Positions 24,371-33,662 of a DNA stretch of 39,743 bases are shown here, piece after piece; position 1 is the first letter of the stretch, and the number at the start of each line of letters is the position of its first letter. Position numbers and translations under genes: made by a program. Location: contig JBAZFO010000009.1 in assembly GCA_041653315.1 (NCBI GenBank), forward strand, positions 1 through 39,743, read 5' to 3'. The stretch is from Candidatus Micrarchaeia archaeon. Its GTDB lineage: Archaea; Micrarchaeota; Micrarchaeia; Anstonellales; JAHKLY01. The notes under the pieces were generated by a model. The model was not told the origin of the DNA. It saw only the letters and a program-made list of their open reading frames with translations, and searched no databases.

Positions 24371-25843
24371 TTATTCTTTTTTAGGAATATCTTTTTTCCA
24401 TTTATTTTCTACTTTTTGTCTATAACCAAAGCTCTGGTATGCGCAAAATGGAATTATATCTAAATCTGGAGTAATATAATGAATCGCGCAATATTTTAGT
24501 CTTTCCATATCTGCATTATATTGATCCATAAAATGCATAGTCCCTACAAATAAAGTGTTTTCATGGAAATTTGTTAAATCCTGCATGTCTCCATTATTTA
24601 AAAATATTGAACTCAAAAGACCAAGTATATTTAAGTTTTTGGGCACTTTAGAAAAATCAATAGTCAAAGTAATATCTTTTATTAATGCAGCAGTTAAAAG
24701 TGGTTTGGTAATTTTATTAGTTTTTTCCATTTTAATAACATAATCTTCTAATAATTTTGTAAATTTATCTACATTCAAAAATCTTGGCATAGGTATTAAA
24801 TTTCCTTTTTCATCTTTAAATATATACGTAGCTGAACCGCATAAAGGGTGAACTGAAAATGCAATTTGTGTTTGGTTTGTATATGTTTGTATAAAATTAA
24901 TCATAGGTAAAACAACAGGTACAGGATAAAAATCATTTTCAGATATTTCTCCGTTGCTTTGTGTTGAAATATCTTTTATTAAATCTGAAATAGTATATCT
25001 TTGTTCCTCTCTTTCTCTATCATCCATTCTTCCGCAAAAGGAAATTGGTTGAAAATTTACTCCCCTGACTATATCAGAATTTTTTGATGCAAATTTTATA
25101 ATTTCATAAACTTCATCATCATTGACTCCTTTTATTGCAGCAGGAACAAGCATTAAATTTAAATTACCCGCTTTTCTGCAATTTTCAAATATTTTTTCAA
25201 TGATCAAATGATTTTTCTTTTCAGTATTACTTTTATCATAAAGGCCATCAAAACTTAAATATATAACACTTAATCCTGCTTCTTGTAGTTTTTTAGCATA
25301 TTCTAAACTCCCAGCTATCTTATATCCGTTTGTTGCTATTATAACTAACATCCCTTTGTTTCTTGCGTATTTTACCATATCTATTAAATCCTCTCTTATT
25401 GTTGGTTCTCCACCAGATATTAATATTGCAGGGCAAGGAGGATCTTGTTCTCTAAGTTTATCAATCATTGCAATACATTGTTCATAAGTAGGTTCATATA
25501 AATATCCAGTTGCATCTGAATTTGCAAAACAATAACTGCATTTTAAATTACATCTGTTTGTTATCTCCATTATTGCTAAAACAGTTGAAGTTCTATGTTT
25601 TGTACATCCGATACACCCATATGGGCATTCTTTGATGTCTTCTGTTTCTTTAAATTCATGTAATTTTTTTAAATAAGGAAGTATTTTTTTATTAAATGCT
25701 GTTAAATCATATAATCTTTCTTTTATTTCCCCATGTTCTGAGCAGGTTTTAATTTCATATACATTATTATTTTCTGTAATTATTTTTGCTTCAATCTCTT
25801 TGCCGCAATGTGGACAAACACTTTTTGTTATTATTTTCTCCAC
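24371..25843 (-). CDS. Radical SAM protein, tetraether synthase (Tes)-like
   Basis: 490 residues. The N terminus has paired metal-type cysteines CPHC (C10, C13) and C34, then a cluster region CPYGCIGC (C73, C77, C80). The radical SAM core is ITNRC98NLKC102SYC105FA with SGGEPT after it. A long C-terminal domain keeps further cysteines (CGS, CAIHY, CAYQ). This layout matches the MJ0619-type family that includes archaeal Tes, which couples two archaeol tails into tetraether lipids; other members act on different substrates. It starts at GTG 25843, preceded by AGGTGA that overlaps the pcn stop, so it is coupled to PCNA. Family call good; substrate inferred. Confidence 0.78.
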   Translation of the reverse strand: MEKIITKSVCPHCGKEIEAKIITENNNVYEIKTCSEHGEIKERLYDLTAFNKKILPYLKKLHEFKETEDIKECPYGCIGCTKHRTSTVLAIMEITNRCNLKCSYCFANSDATGYLYEPTYEQCIAMIDKLREQDPPCPAILISGGEPTIREDLIDMVKYARNKGMLVIIATNGYKIAGSLEYAKKLQEAGLSVIYLSFDGLYDKSNTEKKNHLIIEKIFENCRKAGNLNLMLVPAAIKGVNDDEVYEIIKFASKNSDIVRGVNFQPISFCGRMDDREREEQRYTISDLIKDISTQSNGEISENDFYPVPVVLPMINFIQTYTNQTQIAFSVHPLCGSATYIFKDEKGNLIPMPRFLNVDKFTKLLEDYVIKMEKTNKITKPLLTAALIKDITLTIDFSKVPKNLNILGLLSSIFLNNGDMQDLTNFHENTLFVGTMHFMDQYNADMERLKYCAIHYITPDLDIIPFCAYQSFGYRQKVENKWKKDIPKKE

Positions 25844-25851
25844 AAAATCAC

Positions 25852-26598
25852 CTAGTCATCTTCTTTTCTTGGGGCAAGATAATAAGTAAGTTCAGCATTT
25901 TCTATTTTATATTCAACTTTAATCGGCATATCTGATTTTAAATATAAATTAATTATATTTGAATCAGGACAAGCCTTGATTATATTTTCTAAATATTGAA
26001 GTGAAAAACTTGCTCTTGATTTTTTATCTGTTTTTAATTTTCTTATTATAGTTCCATCTTTTTCATTTTCAATTTTTAATTTTCCTGAGTCCCCTTTTAC
26101 ATCAAAAACTAAAGTTTCACCAGTTGCTTCTAACGCTAAATATGAACTTACTAACCCTGCATCTTTTAAAGATTCTTTTATACTACTTGCTAAGATTTCA
26201 ATTTCTACATCTGCGTCTATATTTAATTCCTTTTGAACCATATCTCTTGTTTCTAATAAAGGAATTTTGAAAGTTCTTTTGCTCTTTTCTTGGGAAAATT
26301 CTACTATTAATGTGTTTTCTTCAATAGTTAATGTTAAACTTTCTTTAGGTCTTGCTCTTGCTAATATTTTATCTAAATTTAAAAAATTTAATCCTAAAGT
26401 GGTTGGAGAGGTTACAGTATATTCTACAAATGCAGATTTTGGAATGTTTAAAGTAACCATAGCAATTTGAGAAGGGTCGATTGCTCTTAAAAATAAACCA
26501 TCTGATTTAATTTCTAAAGGTCCTTCATCAATAAGATTAACAATAGCGTCTATCATACTTTTTAAAGATTTTGCATTTTGCATAACAATTTTAAACAT
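25852..26598 (-). CDS. pcn: DNA polymerase sliding clamp PCNA
   Basis: 248-residue clamp subunit that encircles DNA as a trimer and tethers polymerase, FEN1 and ligase. It has two PCNA domains: the first starts 'DGLFLRAIDPSQIAMV' and contains 'YTVTSPTTLGLNFLNLDKIL'. An interdomain loop region follows, and the second contains 'SFSLQYLENIIKACPDSNIINLYL' and ends in the typical 'MPIKVEYKIENAELTYYLAPR'. Length is standard. GGGAGGTG lies 10 nt before ATG 26598. It is followed directly by the Tes-like gene. Confidence 0.97.
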   Translation of the reverse strand: MFKIVMQNAKSLKSMIDAIVNLIDEGPLEIKSDGLFLRAIDPSQIAMVTLNIPKSAFVEYTVTSPTTLGLNFLNLDKILARARPKESLTLTIEENTLIVEFSQEKSKRTFKIPLLETRDMVQKELNIDADVEIEILASSIKESLKDAGLVSSYLALEATGETLVFDVKGDSGKLKIENEKDGTIIRKLKTDKKSRASFSLQYLENIIKACPDSNIINLYLKSDMPIKVEYKIENAELTYYLAPRKEDD

Positions 26599-26655
26599 TA
26601 ATTACACACCTCCCAAGTGATATTTTATCTCATGTAATATTTATAATTATATATG

Positions 26656-27609
26656 TTAGCTTATAAAATAGCTTTCACAACCTTGTGGTTCTGTCCACAT
26701 TCCAAATAAGAATAACTTTGCATACCCAATGTATGGTATTCTTGTAATCACAACTCCTTTTGTTTGAGCTTCATCAACAAGAGAATTTCCTTTTTGATAT
26801 ATTTCTGAATACATTTGAATATCAAAAATTGGGTTATTATCTCCTTTTATTAAATAATATTTTCCTTTTGGGGAATCAATTTTAAGATACACTCTATGAA
26901 TAATATCCCCAGTTAATGCAAATAAATCTTCTTTTTTAGGAGTATATACAAGAATGTCTGAATTTTTATCTATTAAATACGTTTTATTTTGATATTCTAT
27001 TTCTTTAATACATATTGTTTGAATTATAGACTCATCTGAATATTTTCTTTTACATATTCCATAATTAAATTTTAATGGGCCGTGCATTTCATAATAATTT
27101 CCAGGATTTGTTTTAAATTTAATACATTCTTCTTCATTACTATTTAAACATTTAACAAATAAAGACCCGTTAGTTTCAACTGATTCGTTGTTGAATGAAA
27201 CTATGGCCGTATTTGTTATTTCTTCAGGATTTTCAATATATATTTCTGGTGCTTTTATATCGTTTGTTCCTCTTAAAATAATTAAATCTCCTCTTTCATA
27301 ATCAGGCAGCATACTGCATGAAACTATGGCATTTAAAGGAATTGGTGTTCCTAAAAAAAATACTAATCCGAACCATATAGATAAAGCAAGGATAATTGCA
27401 ATAAATATTTCTTTTAATTCATGTTTTGCTCCTTTTTTGATAGCTCCTTTTGCAATATCCATACCTACTATCAATAATATTGAAAGTCCGCCAATTAAAG
27501 CAAAAATAAAATGTCTTGTTAATAAGTATAATATAAAAGATAAAAAAAAGATAATATAATGTAAATAATATTTTTCTATGAATTCAATTTTTTTTAAAAT
27601 ATGTTTCAT
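26656..27609 (-). CDS. Signal peptidase I (archaeal Ser/His type)
   Basis: Membrane protease removing signal peptides from Sec substrates. Two N-terminal TM segments (about 18-50) and a third at 68-90 precede the catalytic Ser in VSCS99MLPDYERGD. H238 in GDIIHRV takes the place of the bacterial Lys, and KGDNN (D257) and D263 are the conserved acidic residues. Between Ser and His lies a large insert (about 115-225) with four extra cysteines (C154, C162, C186, C200) that may form disulfides. At 317 aa it is longer than usual for archaeal S26B. It is the last gene of the csl4-rpo11-sppase set. It fits functionally with secF-secD. Confidence 0.9.
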   Translation of the reverse strand: MKHILKKIEFIEKYYLHYIIFFLSFILYLLTRHFIFALIGGLSILLIVGMDIAKGAIKKGAKHELKEIFIAIILALSIWFGLVFFLGTPIPLNAIVSCSMLPDYERGDLIILRGTNDIKAPEIYIENPEEITNTAIVSFNNESVETNGSLFVKCLNSNEEECIKFKTNPGNYYEMHGPLKFNYGICKRKYSDESIIQTICIKEIEYQNKTYLIDKNSDILVYTPKKEDLFALTGDIIHRVYLKIDSPKGKYYLIKGDNNPIFDIQMYSEIYQKGNSLVDEAQTKGVVITRIPYIGYAKLFLFGMWTEPQGCESYFIS

Positions 27610-27616
27610 TTTATCC

Positions 27617-27880
27617 CTATTTCAATTGTGCTTCTAATTTATCAAGGTCTTTTTGGAATTCTTCTATTGCTTTTTTAATTAATTCGATTGCATCTTTTTT
27701 CTTAGTTCTAACAGTTAAAATGTGTTTTTCATTTAAAAAATGGCCTCTTTTTACAGCAGAAAATTCAACATCAGAATCTCTTAAAACAATTTCTTTAATT
27801 GCATTTAATACTCCAATATCTAATTCAAATGCTTCTATTTCAACATAATTTTTTTCTTTTTTAATAAATTTAATTTCCAT
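27617..27880 (-). CDS. rpoL: DNA-directed RNA polymerase subunit Rpo11 (RpoL)
   Basis: 87 residues from ATG 27880, chosen because GGGGGAG lies 6 nt before it; an in-frame ATG at 27928 lies inside csl4. The Rpb11/AC19 fold is seen in 'LDIGVLNAIKEIVLRDSDVEFSAVKRGHFL' followed by 'HILTVRTKKKDAIELIKKAIEEFQ'. It pairs with Rpo3 to nucleate RNA polymerase assembly. The usual 'HTL' of the family is replaced by 'GVL', a modest divergence. It sits between csl4 and signal peptidase with short gaps. Confidence 0.88.
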   Translation of the reverse strand: MEIKFIKKEKNYVEIEAFELDIGVLNAIKEIVLRDSDVEFSAVKRGHFLNEKHILTVRTKKKDAIELIKKAIEEFQKDLDKLEAQLK

Positions 27881-27899
27881 ATGTTTCTCCCCCTTTTTA

Positions 27900-28457
27900 T
27901 TAAAGAACAGTATTTCTATAGTCATCACTTACTGCTCTTGTTTCTTTATTACCGCATTTTTCACAAATTAAATTAACACCCTCTTTTTTTAAGGGTGTTC
28001 TGCATTTTGAACAGAATGCTTTAACAACACCTAAATCTGGTTTGTCAGTAGCTAAATTTATTTGGCCTTTTTTGATATCATAGTCAATAACTACTGCTTT
28101 TATTATATCTCCTATTTTCATTTCATTTTTTAAACTTTCTACATATCCTTGTTTAACTTTAGATACATGTATTGAAGCATAATCATTTGTTTTTGGGTAT
28201 CTTCCTTGTTTTTCATCAATAGGGATAATTAATGCTAATGCCATTTGATCGCTTACTTTTTCTACTCTTCCTATTACTATTACACCTCTATGTATTTGTC
28301 TATATTTATAAGGTCTGTCAACATTCATTTTTCTATCTTCAATTATTTTTTCTCCCATAAGTAATGAACGTATTTTTTCTTTTTCTAAATAAGTACCAAA
28401 GCCGCTAAGAAATTCTTCTTCTGTACCTAATTCTTCTCCAGGTTTTGTTGTATCCAT
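27900..28457 (-). CDS. csl4: Exosome RNA-binding subunit Csl4
   Basis: Cap subunit of the archaeal exosome that guides RNA into the Rrp41/42 ring. The N-terminal segment KPGEELGTEEEFLSGFGTY is the typical Csl4 start. A central S1 domain ('RGVIVIGRVEKVSDQMALALI', 'ASIHVSKVKQGY') follows, then a C-terminal zinc ribbon CSKC ... CEKCGN. I chose ATG 28457 (185 aa), preceded by GTGAT, over ATG 28475. It is the first gene of the operon leading to rpo11 and signal peptidase, with an AT-rich promoter shared divergently with DUF373. Confidence 0.92.
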   Translation of the reverse strand: MDTTKPGEELGTEEEFLSGFGTYLEKEKIRSLLMGEKIIEDRKMNVDRPYKYRQIHRGVIVIGRVEKVSDQMALALIIPIDEKQGRYPKTNDYASIHVSKVKQGYVESLKNEMKIGDIIKAVVIDYDIKKGQINLATDKPDLGVVKAFCSKCRTPLKKEGVNLICEKCGNKETRAVSDDYRNTVL

Positions 28458-28547
28458 TTTTATCACAATTCTCATTAAAAATAAGTATTTTTATATATTG
28501 CATATATATAACAATATTTAAATATGTTCCCTATGTTTTAATTATAT

Positions 28548-29774
28548 ATGAAAGAGATTTTAGTGCTATGTATTGATAGAGATAATGATTTGTATGAAAA
28601 GGCTAAAATTTCTGGCCCAATATTAGGTAGAGAAGCAAATCTTACAGCTGCAAGCAAATTAGCTTTAGCAGACCCCCAAGACACTGATGCAAATGCTATT
28701 TTTCAAGCAGTTAAAACCTATGATGAACTAGGTAAAGATAATAAAGTTCAAATAGTAACTTTAACAGGAGATAAAAAATTAGGTTATGAAGCAGATAGAA
28801 TAATTTCAAATCAATTAGATAAAATTTTACAAGAGTTTTCTATTTCTTCGTGTGTTTTAATTACAGATGGCCAGCATGATGAAGAAGTAATCCCAATTAT
28901 TAAATCTAGAATAAAAATTGATTCAGCTAAAATAGTTGTAATGAAACAAGCAAAAGAGCTTGAAAAAACATATATTGTTCTATTAGAAAAATTAAAGGAT
29001 CCTTATTATTCAAGGATAATTTTTGGAATTCCTGCTCTCTTATTGATTATGTTTGCTTTAAGTAGTTATATGAACTGGGGATGGGAATTAATTGCTATTG
29101 TTATTGCGATTTATTTATTAATGAGAATCTTTGGTATTGAAGAGTACCTTGTTTCAACTTCAAAACATTTTAAATTTTCAGTAGAAAAAAGTAGTTTTAT
29201 TATTTATTTATCTGCGTTTGCAATAATATTAGTTTCTTTTTGGACTACGTACCAAGCATATTCTAACGCAAGCGCCAATTTAGATGCAGTTAAAGTTTTG
29301 GGGTTAAGTATACAGTCTTTAATGATTTTATTTCCATGGGGTTTATTTTTATTAATAATTGGAAAAATAATAGATGCATATAAAGATAGTAAAAAGATTA
29401 TCATAACAAAGTATGGATTATACATGACTTCTATTGTATTATTTTGGTTAATCTTTTCAATGGGCGCAGATTGGGTTGTTAATTTAGAACCACCATATAT
29501 TTCTTTTGGTGATTTTGTTTTTGTTATACTTTTAAGCCTAATTTTAGGGTATTTATGTATTTATGTAATACACAATATTAAAATGGATATTGTTTCAAGA
29601 TTGCGTCTTGATAGTAAGGAAGTAATAAGTGAATATGGAGCATATATTGGGGTAGTTATAGGTATTGATAAAAAACAAAATAATTTAATTATCCAGTCTC
29701 CTTTTGGCCAAAAGAGAAAAATAAGTTTTGATCAGATTTTTGATGTCGAAGAAAAAATAGTTGTAAAAGCATAA
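28548..29774 (+). CDS. DUF373 family membrane protein
   Basis: 408 residues. The soluble N-terminal domain (1-150) has the DUF373 start ILVLCIDRDNDL and 'GREANLTAASKLALADPQDTDANAIF', with DGQHDEEVIPII at about 108. About six membrane segments follow (155-350), then a C-terminal beta-rich cytoplasmic tail after residue 350. Widely conserved in archaea, function unknown. A TATA box TATTTAAATA about 26-30 bp upstream of ATG 28548 indicates a leaderless transcript. Confidence 0.9.
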   Translation: MKEILVLCIDRDNDLYEKAKISGPILGREANLTAASKLALADPQDTDANAIFQAVKTYDELGKDNKVQIVTLTGDKKLGYEADRIISNQLDKILQEFSISSCVLITDGQHDEEVIPIIKSRIKIDSAKIVVMKQAKELEKTYIVLLEKLKDPYYSRIIFGIPALLLIMFALSSYMNWGWELIAIVIAIYLLMRIFGIEEYLVSTSKHFKFSVEKSSFIIYLSAFAIILVSFWTTYQAYSNASANLDAVKVLGLSIQSLMILFPWGLFLLIIGKIIDAYKDSKKIIITKYGLYMTSIVLFWLIFSMGADWVVNLEPPYISFGDFVFVILLSLILGYLCIYVIHNIKMDIVSRLRLDSKEVISEYGAYIGVVIGIDKKQNNLIIQSPFGQKRKISFDQIFDVEEKIVVKA

Positions 29775-29805
29775 TTATTTAAACACAAAAAGACACAAAA
29801 AAACT

Positions 29806-30381
29806 ATGAGTTTTAAATTAAAAATAACTAACTGTCCGGATATTAGTGAAATTAAAAATAAAAAAATGGCAATAAGAATTTTTAGAAAACTTCATACTAA
29901 AAAATATCCAGATAAACCAGATTACCAATTGATAGAATTAAAGAGATTGCAGGCTTTTTTTAATGCAAAAGATAATGATAAAAATTTAAATCCAAAAACA
30001 ATAGATATAATAAAACATAATAAAGCAGATATAAATCTTATGATTGAGGATTACGAGTTTATAAAAGAAGGATTAATAAAAGAAGAAGAAATCGATGATT
30101 TTAATCAAAAAATTTCTCAATTTTCAACTCATTTGCAGTTAGGAGTAATAGCTATAACTATTGGTGCTGTTTTTTCTTTTGTTATGGAAGGTTTTCTTAA
30201 ATTAATTACTACTGGGCTTGTTTTAGTTTCTCTTTTTAAGATTCATATAGATCTTTTTTTAAGAAAGTTTTTGTCTGATTTATTAAGTAATAAAGTACAT
30301 AAAAAGATTGAATTTTTACATGGGGGCTGGGCTAAAGAAAATTATAAATTAATGAAACTTTTAAACGAATTTAAAGAATAA
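29806..30381 (+). CDS. Hypothetical protein with C-terminal membrane hairpin (191 aa)
   Basis: Not recognised. The first 105 residues are charged and helical (FRKLHTKKYPDKPDYQLIELKRL). Two hydrophobic segments (about 110-127 and 131-147) form a membrane hairpin, and a basic helical tail follows. It lies 31 bp after the DUF373 gene on the same strand and converges, with a 2-bp gap, on the last gene of the six-paralogue membrane operon. No motif ties it to that operon. Confidence 0.65.
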   Translation: MSFKLKITNCPDISEIKNKKMAIRIFRKLHTKKYPDKPDYQLIELKRLQAFFNAKDNDKNLNPKTIDIIKHNKADINLMIEDYEFIKEGLIKEEEIDDFNQKISQFSTHLQLGVIAITIGAVFSFVMEGFLKLITTGLVLVSLFKIHIDLFLRKFLSDLLSNKVHKKIEFLHGGWAKENYKLMKLLNEFKE

Positions 30382-30383
30382 GA

Positions 30384-31370
30384 TTAAATAAGTTTAATTA
30401 ATCCTCTACCTATTTCTGCTAAATCAGCACCAAGCATCATTCCAAATGAACGAATAAATGTGTATGTAATTATTAAAGCAATTACTGGTGAAATAAAAAT
30501 CTTAAACATCATTATAAAAAAACCAGAATCATTAGCCATTTTCATTATTCCTTCATAATCTAAGCTTTCTGCCATTTTTCTTATTAAGCCAATACTACCT
30601 AAATTATTTCCAATACAAAGGGTTTCAAGTATTGTATTATATTCTTCAATTGTTTCCCCGCCGAATGGATCAAGTGTTTGACCATAATCACCTATTGCAT
30701 ATATAGTCATTATAAAAGAAGCAGGGAGTACAAGTGATAATCCTAAAGCTATTGCAATAAACATTGCTCCTGCTCCGCGAGTTGGGGGAAATGCTCTGCA
30801 TACTATTCCTAATGGAAGAAGTATTACAGCTAAATAATCACCAAATTTAATTACTTCAATAAAGAAATACATCCACATAATAAATATTCCTAAGACTTTT
30901 AGTATCCATTGAAGAGTTCCTAATAAAGCACCAGGAATTGCTTTTCCAAAATATCCAACAGCAGGAATAAGTGAAATTGCACTTTCTAATTTAAATCCAA
31001 TTATTTCAAGTTCATTAGCTAATGATAAAACAAAATGAAAAGTAAAAACATTGGTGTATGTTTTTTTGACTGGTTCTATTATATTGTATGTTTCGAGTAT
31101 AGCTGAGCTTGCTGGGTCAGATGAAAGTATTATTACCCCTACATTTTCTGGATGCATTTCATTAAGCACTTCATTAGATAATAAAAGTATTCCTTGTATA
31201 AAACCAATTACTGCAATAATTATTAATCCAGAAATTAAAATTTCCATAAATTCACTTTTGCACCAATTTTCTAATCCATTTAATGAAAAGGCTCGTGCTA
31301 TCATATATAGTATAGAAACCACACCAAGGGACATTAAACTTAATATTAATGTTAAAATTATCCAATCCAT
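30384..31370 (-). CDS. Polytopic membrane protein, paralogue 6 of 6
   Basis: 328 residues, last gene of the operon. TM1 (4-28) leads to the family motif NW36CKSE40FMEI. The central signature is LPLG ... CRAFPPTRGAGAMFIAIALG at about 185-209. The C terminus is MLGADLAEIGRGLIKLI. About six to seven membrane segments, no signal peptide and no catalytic motif. Its start codon overlaps the upstream stop by one base (TAATG). It is the shortest of the TM-bundle forms with a full set of motifs and may be nearest the ancestral form. Function unknown. Confidence 0.8.
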   Translation of the reverse strand: MDWIILTLILSLMSLGVVSILYMIARAFSLNGLENWCKSEFMEILISGLIIIAVIGFIQGILLLSNEVLNEMHPENVGVIILSSDPASSAILETYNIIEPVKKTYTNVFTFHFVLSLANELEIIGFKLESAISLIPAVGYFGKAIPGALLGTLQWILKVLGIFIMWMYFFIEVIKFGDYLAVILLPLGIVCRAFPPTRGAGAMFIAIALGLSLVLPASFIMTIYAIGDYGQTLDPFGGETIEEYNTILETLCIGNNLGSIGLIRKMAESLDYEGIMKMANDSGFFIMMFKIFISPVIALIITYTFIRSFGMMLGADLAEIGRGLIKLI

Positions 31371-32470
31371 TAAATCATCCTTGTTAAATTTGATAAGTCT
31401 ATCTGTTCACCAAAGAACCTAGATAATTCTCTCATTGAAGCTGCGATTATTGCAAAATTTAATAAAGGTAAAAATAAGCTTCCTAGTACATTAATCATTA
31501 ATATTTTCCAAGTTGCTGTATATAATGCAGTATAAAAAGTATATAACGGCGATAAAAGGTCAACATTAATTGAAATTAAATTTGTTACAGATAATAGATC
31601 TCTTGGATTATTAAAAGCCACGCTAATTATTGGGTAGTCAATTAATTGATTATTTACGTACATATATAAGTTATCTACTATTTCAAATAAACCAATTCCT
31701 TCTAATGCAATATTATTTACAACTAACATTAAAGGCCAAAATATGCCTAAAGCAATTGTTAATCCTATTAATGTTCCTCCAAATTTTCTTGAAGGTTCAA
31801 AACACCTTAATAAAATACCAACTGGAAGAAAAACATTAAACATACCTTGAGTTACATAAGCAAATAACATAAGCTGTGTCATTGAAGTAATTAAAACAGT
31901 TATTAATCCCATTTGTATTATTTCAAATGAATTATCAAAACTGTTTAATCCTTTTAAAGGTGTTATTTTAGCTTCAATATTTATTATATCTCCCCCAAAT
32001 TGAAGGTTGCCAAAAAATTCTCTTAATGTTCCTATAAATGCTAAACTAGTAAAGGACCTAATATTATGATGCACTAATTTAGTTACATAAGTCTCTGCTT
32101 CTATTATCATTGGTTGGTCTCCAGAACCTGGCATATCTCCAAACAGCATTTTTGGAGTTAAAGTGCATAAAATAAATTCAGAAAAACCAACTATTAAAAC
32201 GATTATTAAAACAGTTGATATAATTTGTACTAATTCTAGTTTTGCCCATAATTCCCCTTTTTCTATTTTTAAAAATCTACATATTAAAAATATTGAAATT
32301 AAAATTCCCAATGAAATTAAAATTGTAATATAGCAAATTATTGCCCATGATGACATAAATGTTCCAAATCCTCCACCACAAACATTATCTGAAAATACAT
32401 CAAATACTTCTGCATTTATACTGCTTAGCAACAAGATGCAAATAATACTTAATAATTTTTTTATCATCAT
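31370..32470 (-). CDS. Polytopic membrane protein, paralogue 5 of 6 (signal peptide)
   Basis: 366 residues. A cleavable-looking signal peptide (1-20, ...SSINA) is followed by a short Cys-containing segment, TM and the family motif LW75AKLELVQI. A central loop motif ITPLKGL (about 169-175) precedes the signature LPVG ... LRCFEPSRKFGGTLIGLTIALG (about 215-240). The C terminus is RFFGEQIDLSNLTRMI. Its start overlaps the upstream gene by 4 nt (ATGA), showing translational coupling. Paralogue of its neighbours; function unknown. Confidence 0.8.
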   Translation of the reverse strand: MMIKKLLSIICILLLSSINAEVFDVFSDNVCGGGFGTFMSSWAIICYITILISLGILISIFLICRFLKIEKGELWAKLELVQIISTVLIIVLIVGFSEFILCTLTPKMLFGDMPGSGDQPMIIEAETYVTKLVHHNIRSFTSLAFIGTLREFFGNLQFGGDIINIEAKITPLKGLNSFDNSFEIIQMGLITVLITSMTQLMLFAYVTQGMFNVFLPVGILLRCFEPSRKFGGTLIGLTIALGIFWPLMLVVNNIALEGIGLFEIVDNLYMYVNNQLIDYPIISVAFNNPRDLLSVTNLISINVDLLSPLYTFYTALYTATWKILMINVLGSLFLPLLNFAIIAASMRELSRFFGEQIDLSNLTRMI

Positions 32471-33654
32471 ATCAATTTCACCAATTCAGCTAAGTTCATA
32501 TCTGAACCAAGGAATTTTCCTATTTCTTGTATAAATGTAAATGTTATAAATATATTCACTACCGTAAGAACAAAACTACTTATCATAACTAAAAATACTG
32601 CTTCTTGGAGAGAAGCATAAAATGCATCTAAATATAAAGTACTTAATGTTTCTGCTAGTAAAGGCGGTGAAAAGTTAGATAAAAAGCTCATTGAAAAAAG
32701 CCCATCAGTTAAAGTATTTCTCAGAGTTGAACGAAAAGGTTGAATAATAGTTTGCATTAATTCCCTCCCAGGCCTATCCATCATACCTGGTGGAAAAGTT
32801 AGTACCTGCTCTTGAGCAAAATTAATCATTTCAGAAGGACTGTTTAATCCTAAAAATGTGGATGTAATTACATTATTTACATTAAGCATAAAAGGATAAA
32901 CAAAATATAATCCAAGAGCTAATGCTATTAATCCGCCACCAACAGATCTTGTTGAAGGAAAACTTCTAAGTATTAAACCTAAGGGTAAAAATATAGCAAA
33001 CATTTTACTAGAAGCAAAACATAAAATAAACATTGTTCCAATCCAGCTTAAAATTGCTGGGCCAATGATTATCATAGCCCAATCAGTAATTTTTGAAACA
33101 ATTCCAAACATTGAATTAAAATTATATGATATACCAATAATATTTAATGGAGTAATTGAAATTTCAAACGAAAAAAGTCCTTCTAAAAACATATTTATAA
33201 AAAACATATGCGAAGTTAAATGAGTTAATTCAGCTGCCATTGCTTCTGAATAATAATACCCAGTTTGTAATAAACTACATCCATCTGGGTGGTTGCATAA
33301 ACTAGTATCACATGAACTTAATGTTGGGCAAGAGGGGTTATTTAATCTGCCGATTCTATCTATGGGTTCTATTAATGCTAGTAAAAGAAAAATTAGAATA
33401 ACAGATGCTATTACCTGCCAAATCTCATTTTTTCCCCAAGCACTAATATCTGTTAAATCAAAAAATTTACCTATTAAAAAAATGATTATGGCGATACCCA
33501 ACACAATAAAAATTCCTATAATAGATAAAGCAAACCAATTTAATGAAGAATTTTGAAGATATATTGTTTCACATGCGACACTTGGTTCAATTGAATTATT
33601 TGGGAATATCAAACCAAGCATAAGTATTATTATAATTAATATTTTTTTATCCAT
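32467..33654 (-). CDS. Polytopic membrane protein, paralogue 4 of 6 (Cys-rich loop)
   Basis: 395 residues. N-terminal hydrophobic signal or anchor (4-18), then TM and the motif AW73GKNEIWQV. After TM2 an exported loop holds four cysteines (C109, C115, C120, C126), probably disulfide-linked. ITPLNIIGIS (about 167) precedes the signature LPLG ... LRSFPSTRSVGGGLIALALG (about 223-247). The C terminus is GKFLGSDMNLAELVKLI. It overlaps paralogue 5 by 4 nt and starts 8 bp after paralogue 3. Function unknown. Confidence 0.8.
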   Translation of the reverse strand: MDKKILIIIILMLGLIFPNNSIEPSVACETIYLQNSSLNWFALSIIGIFIVLGIAIIIFLIGKFFDLTDISAWGKNEIWQVIASVILIFLLLALIEPIDRIGRLNNPSCPTLSSCDTSLCNHPDGCSLLQTGYYYSEAMAAELTHLTSHMFFINMFLEGLFSFEISITPLNIIGISYNFNSMFGIVSKITDWAMIIIGPAILSWIGTMFILCFASSKMFAIFLPLGLILRSFPSTRSVGGGLIALALGLYFVYPFMLNVNNVITSTFLGLNSPSEMINFAQEQVLTFPPGMMDRPGRELMQTIIQPFRSTLRNTLTDGLFSMSFLSNFSPPLLAETLSTLYLDAFYASLQEAVFLVMISSFVLTVVNIFITFTFIQEIGKFLGSDMNLAELVKLI

Positions 33655-33662
33655 ATTTTCAC

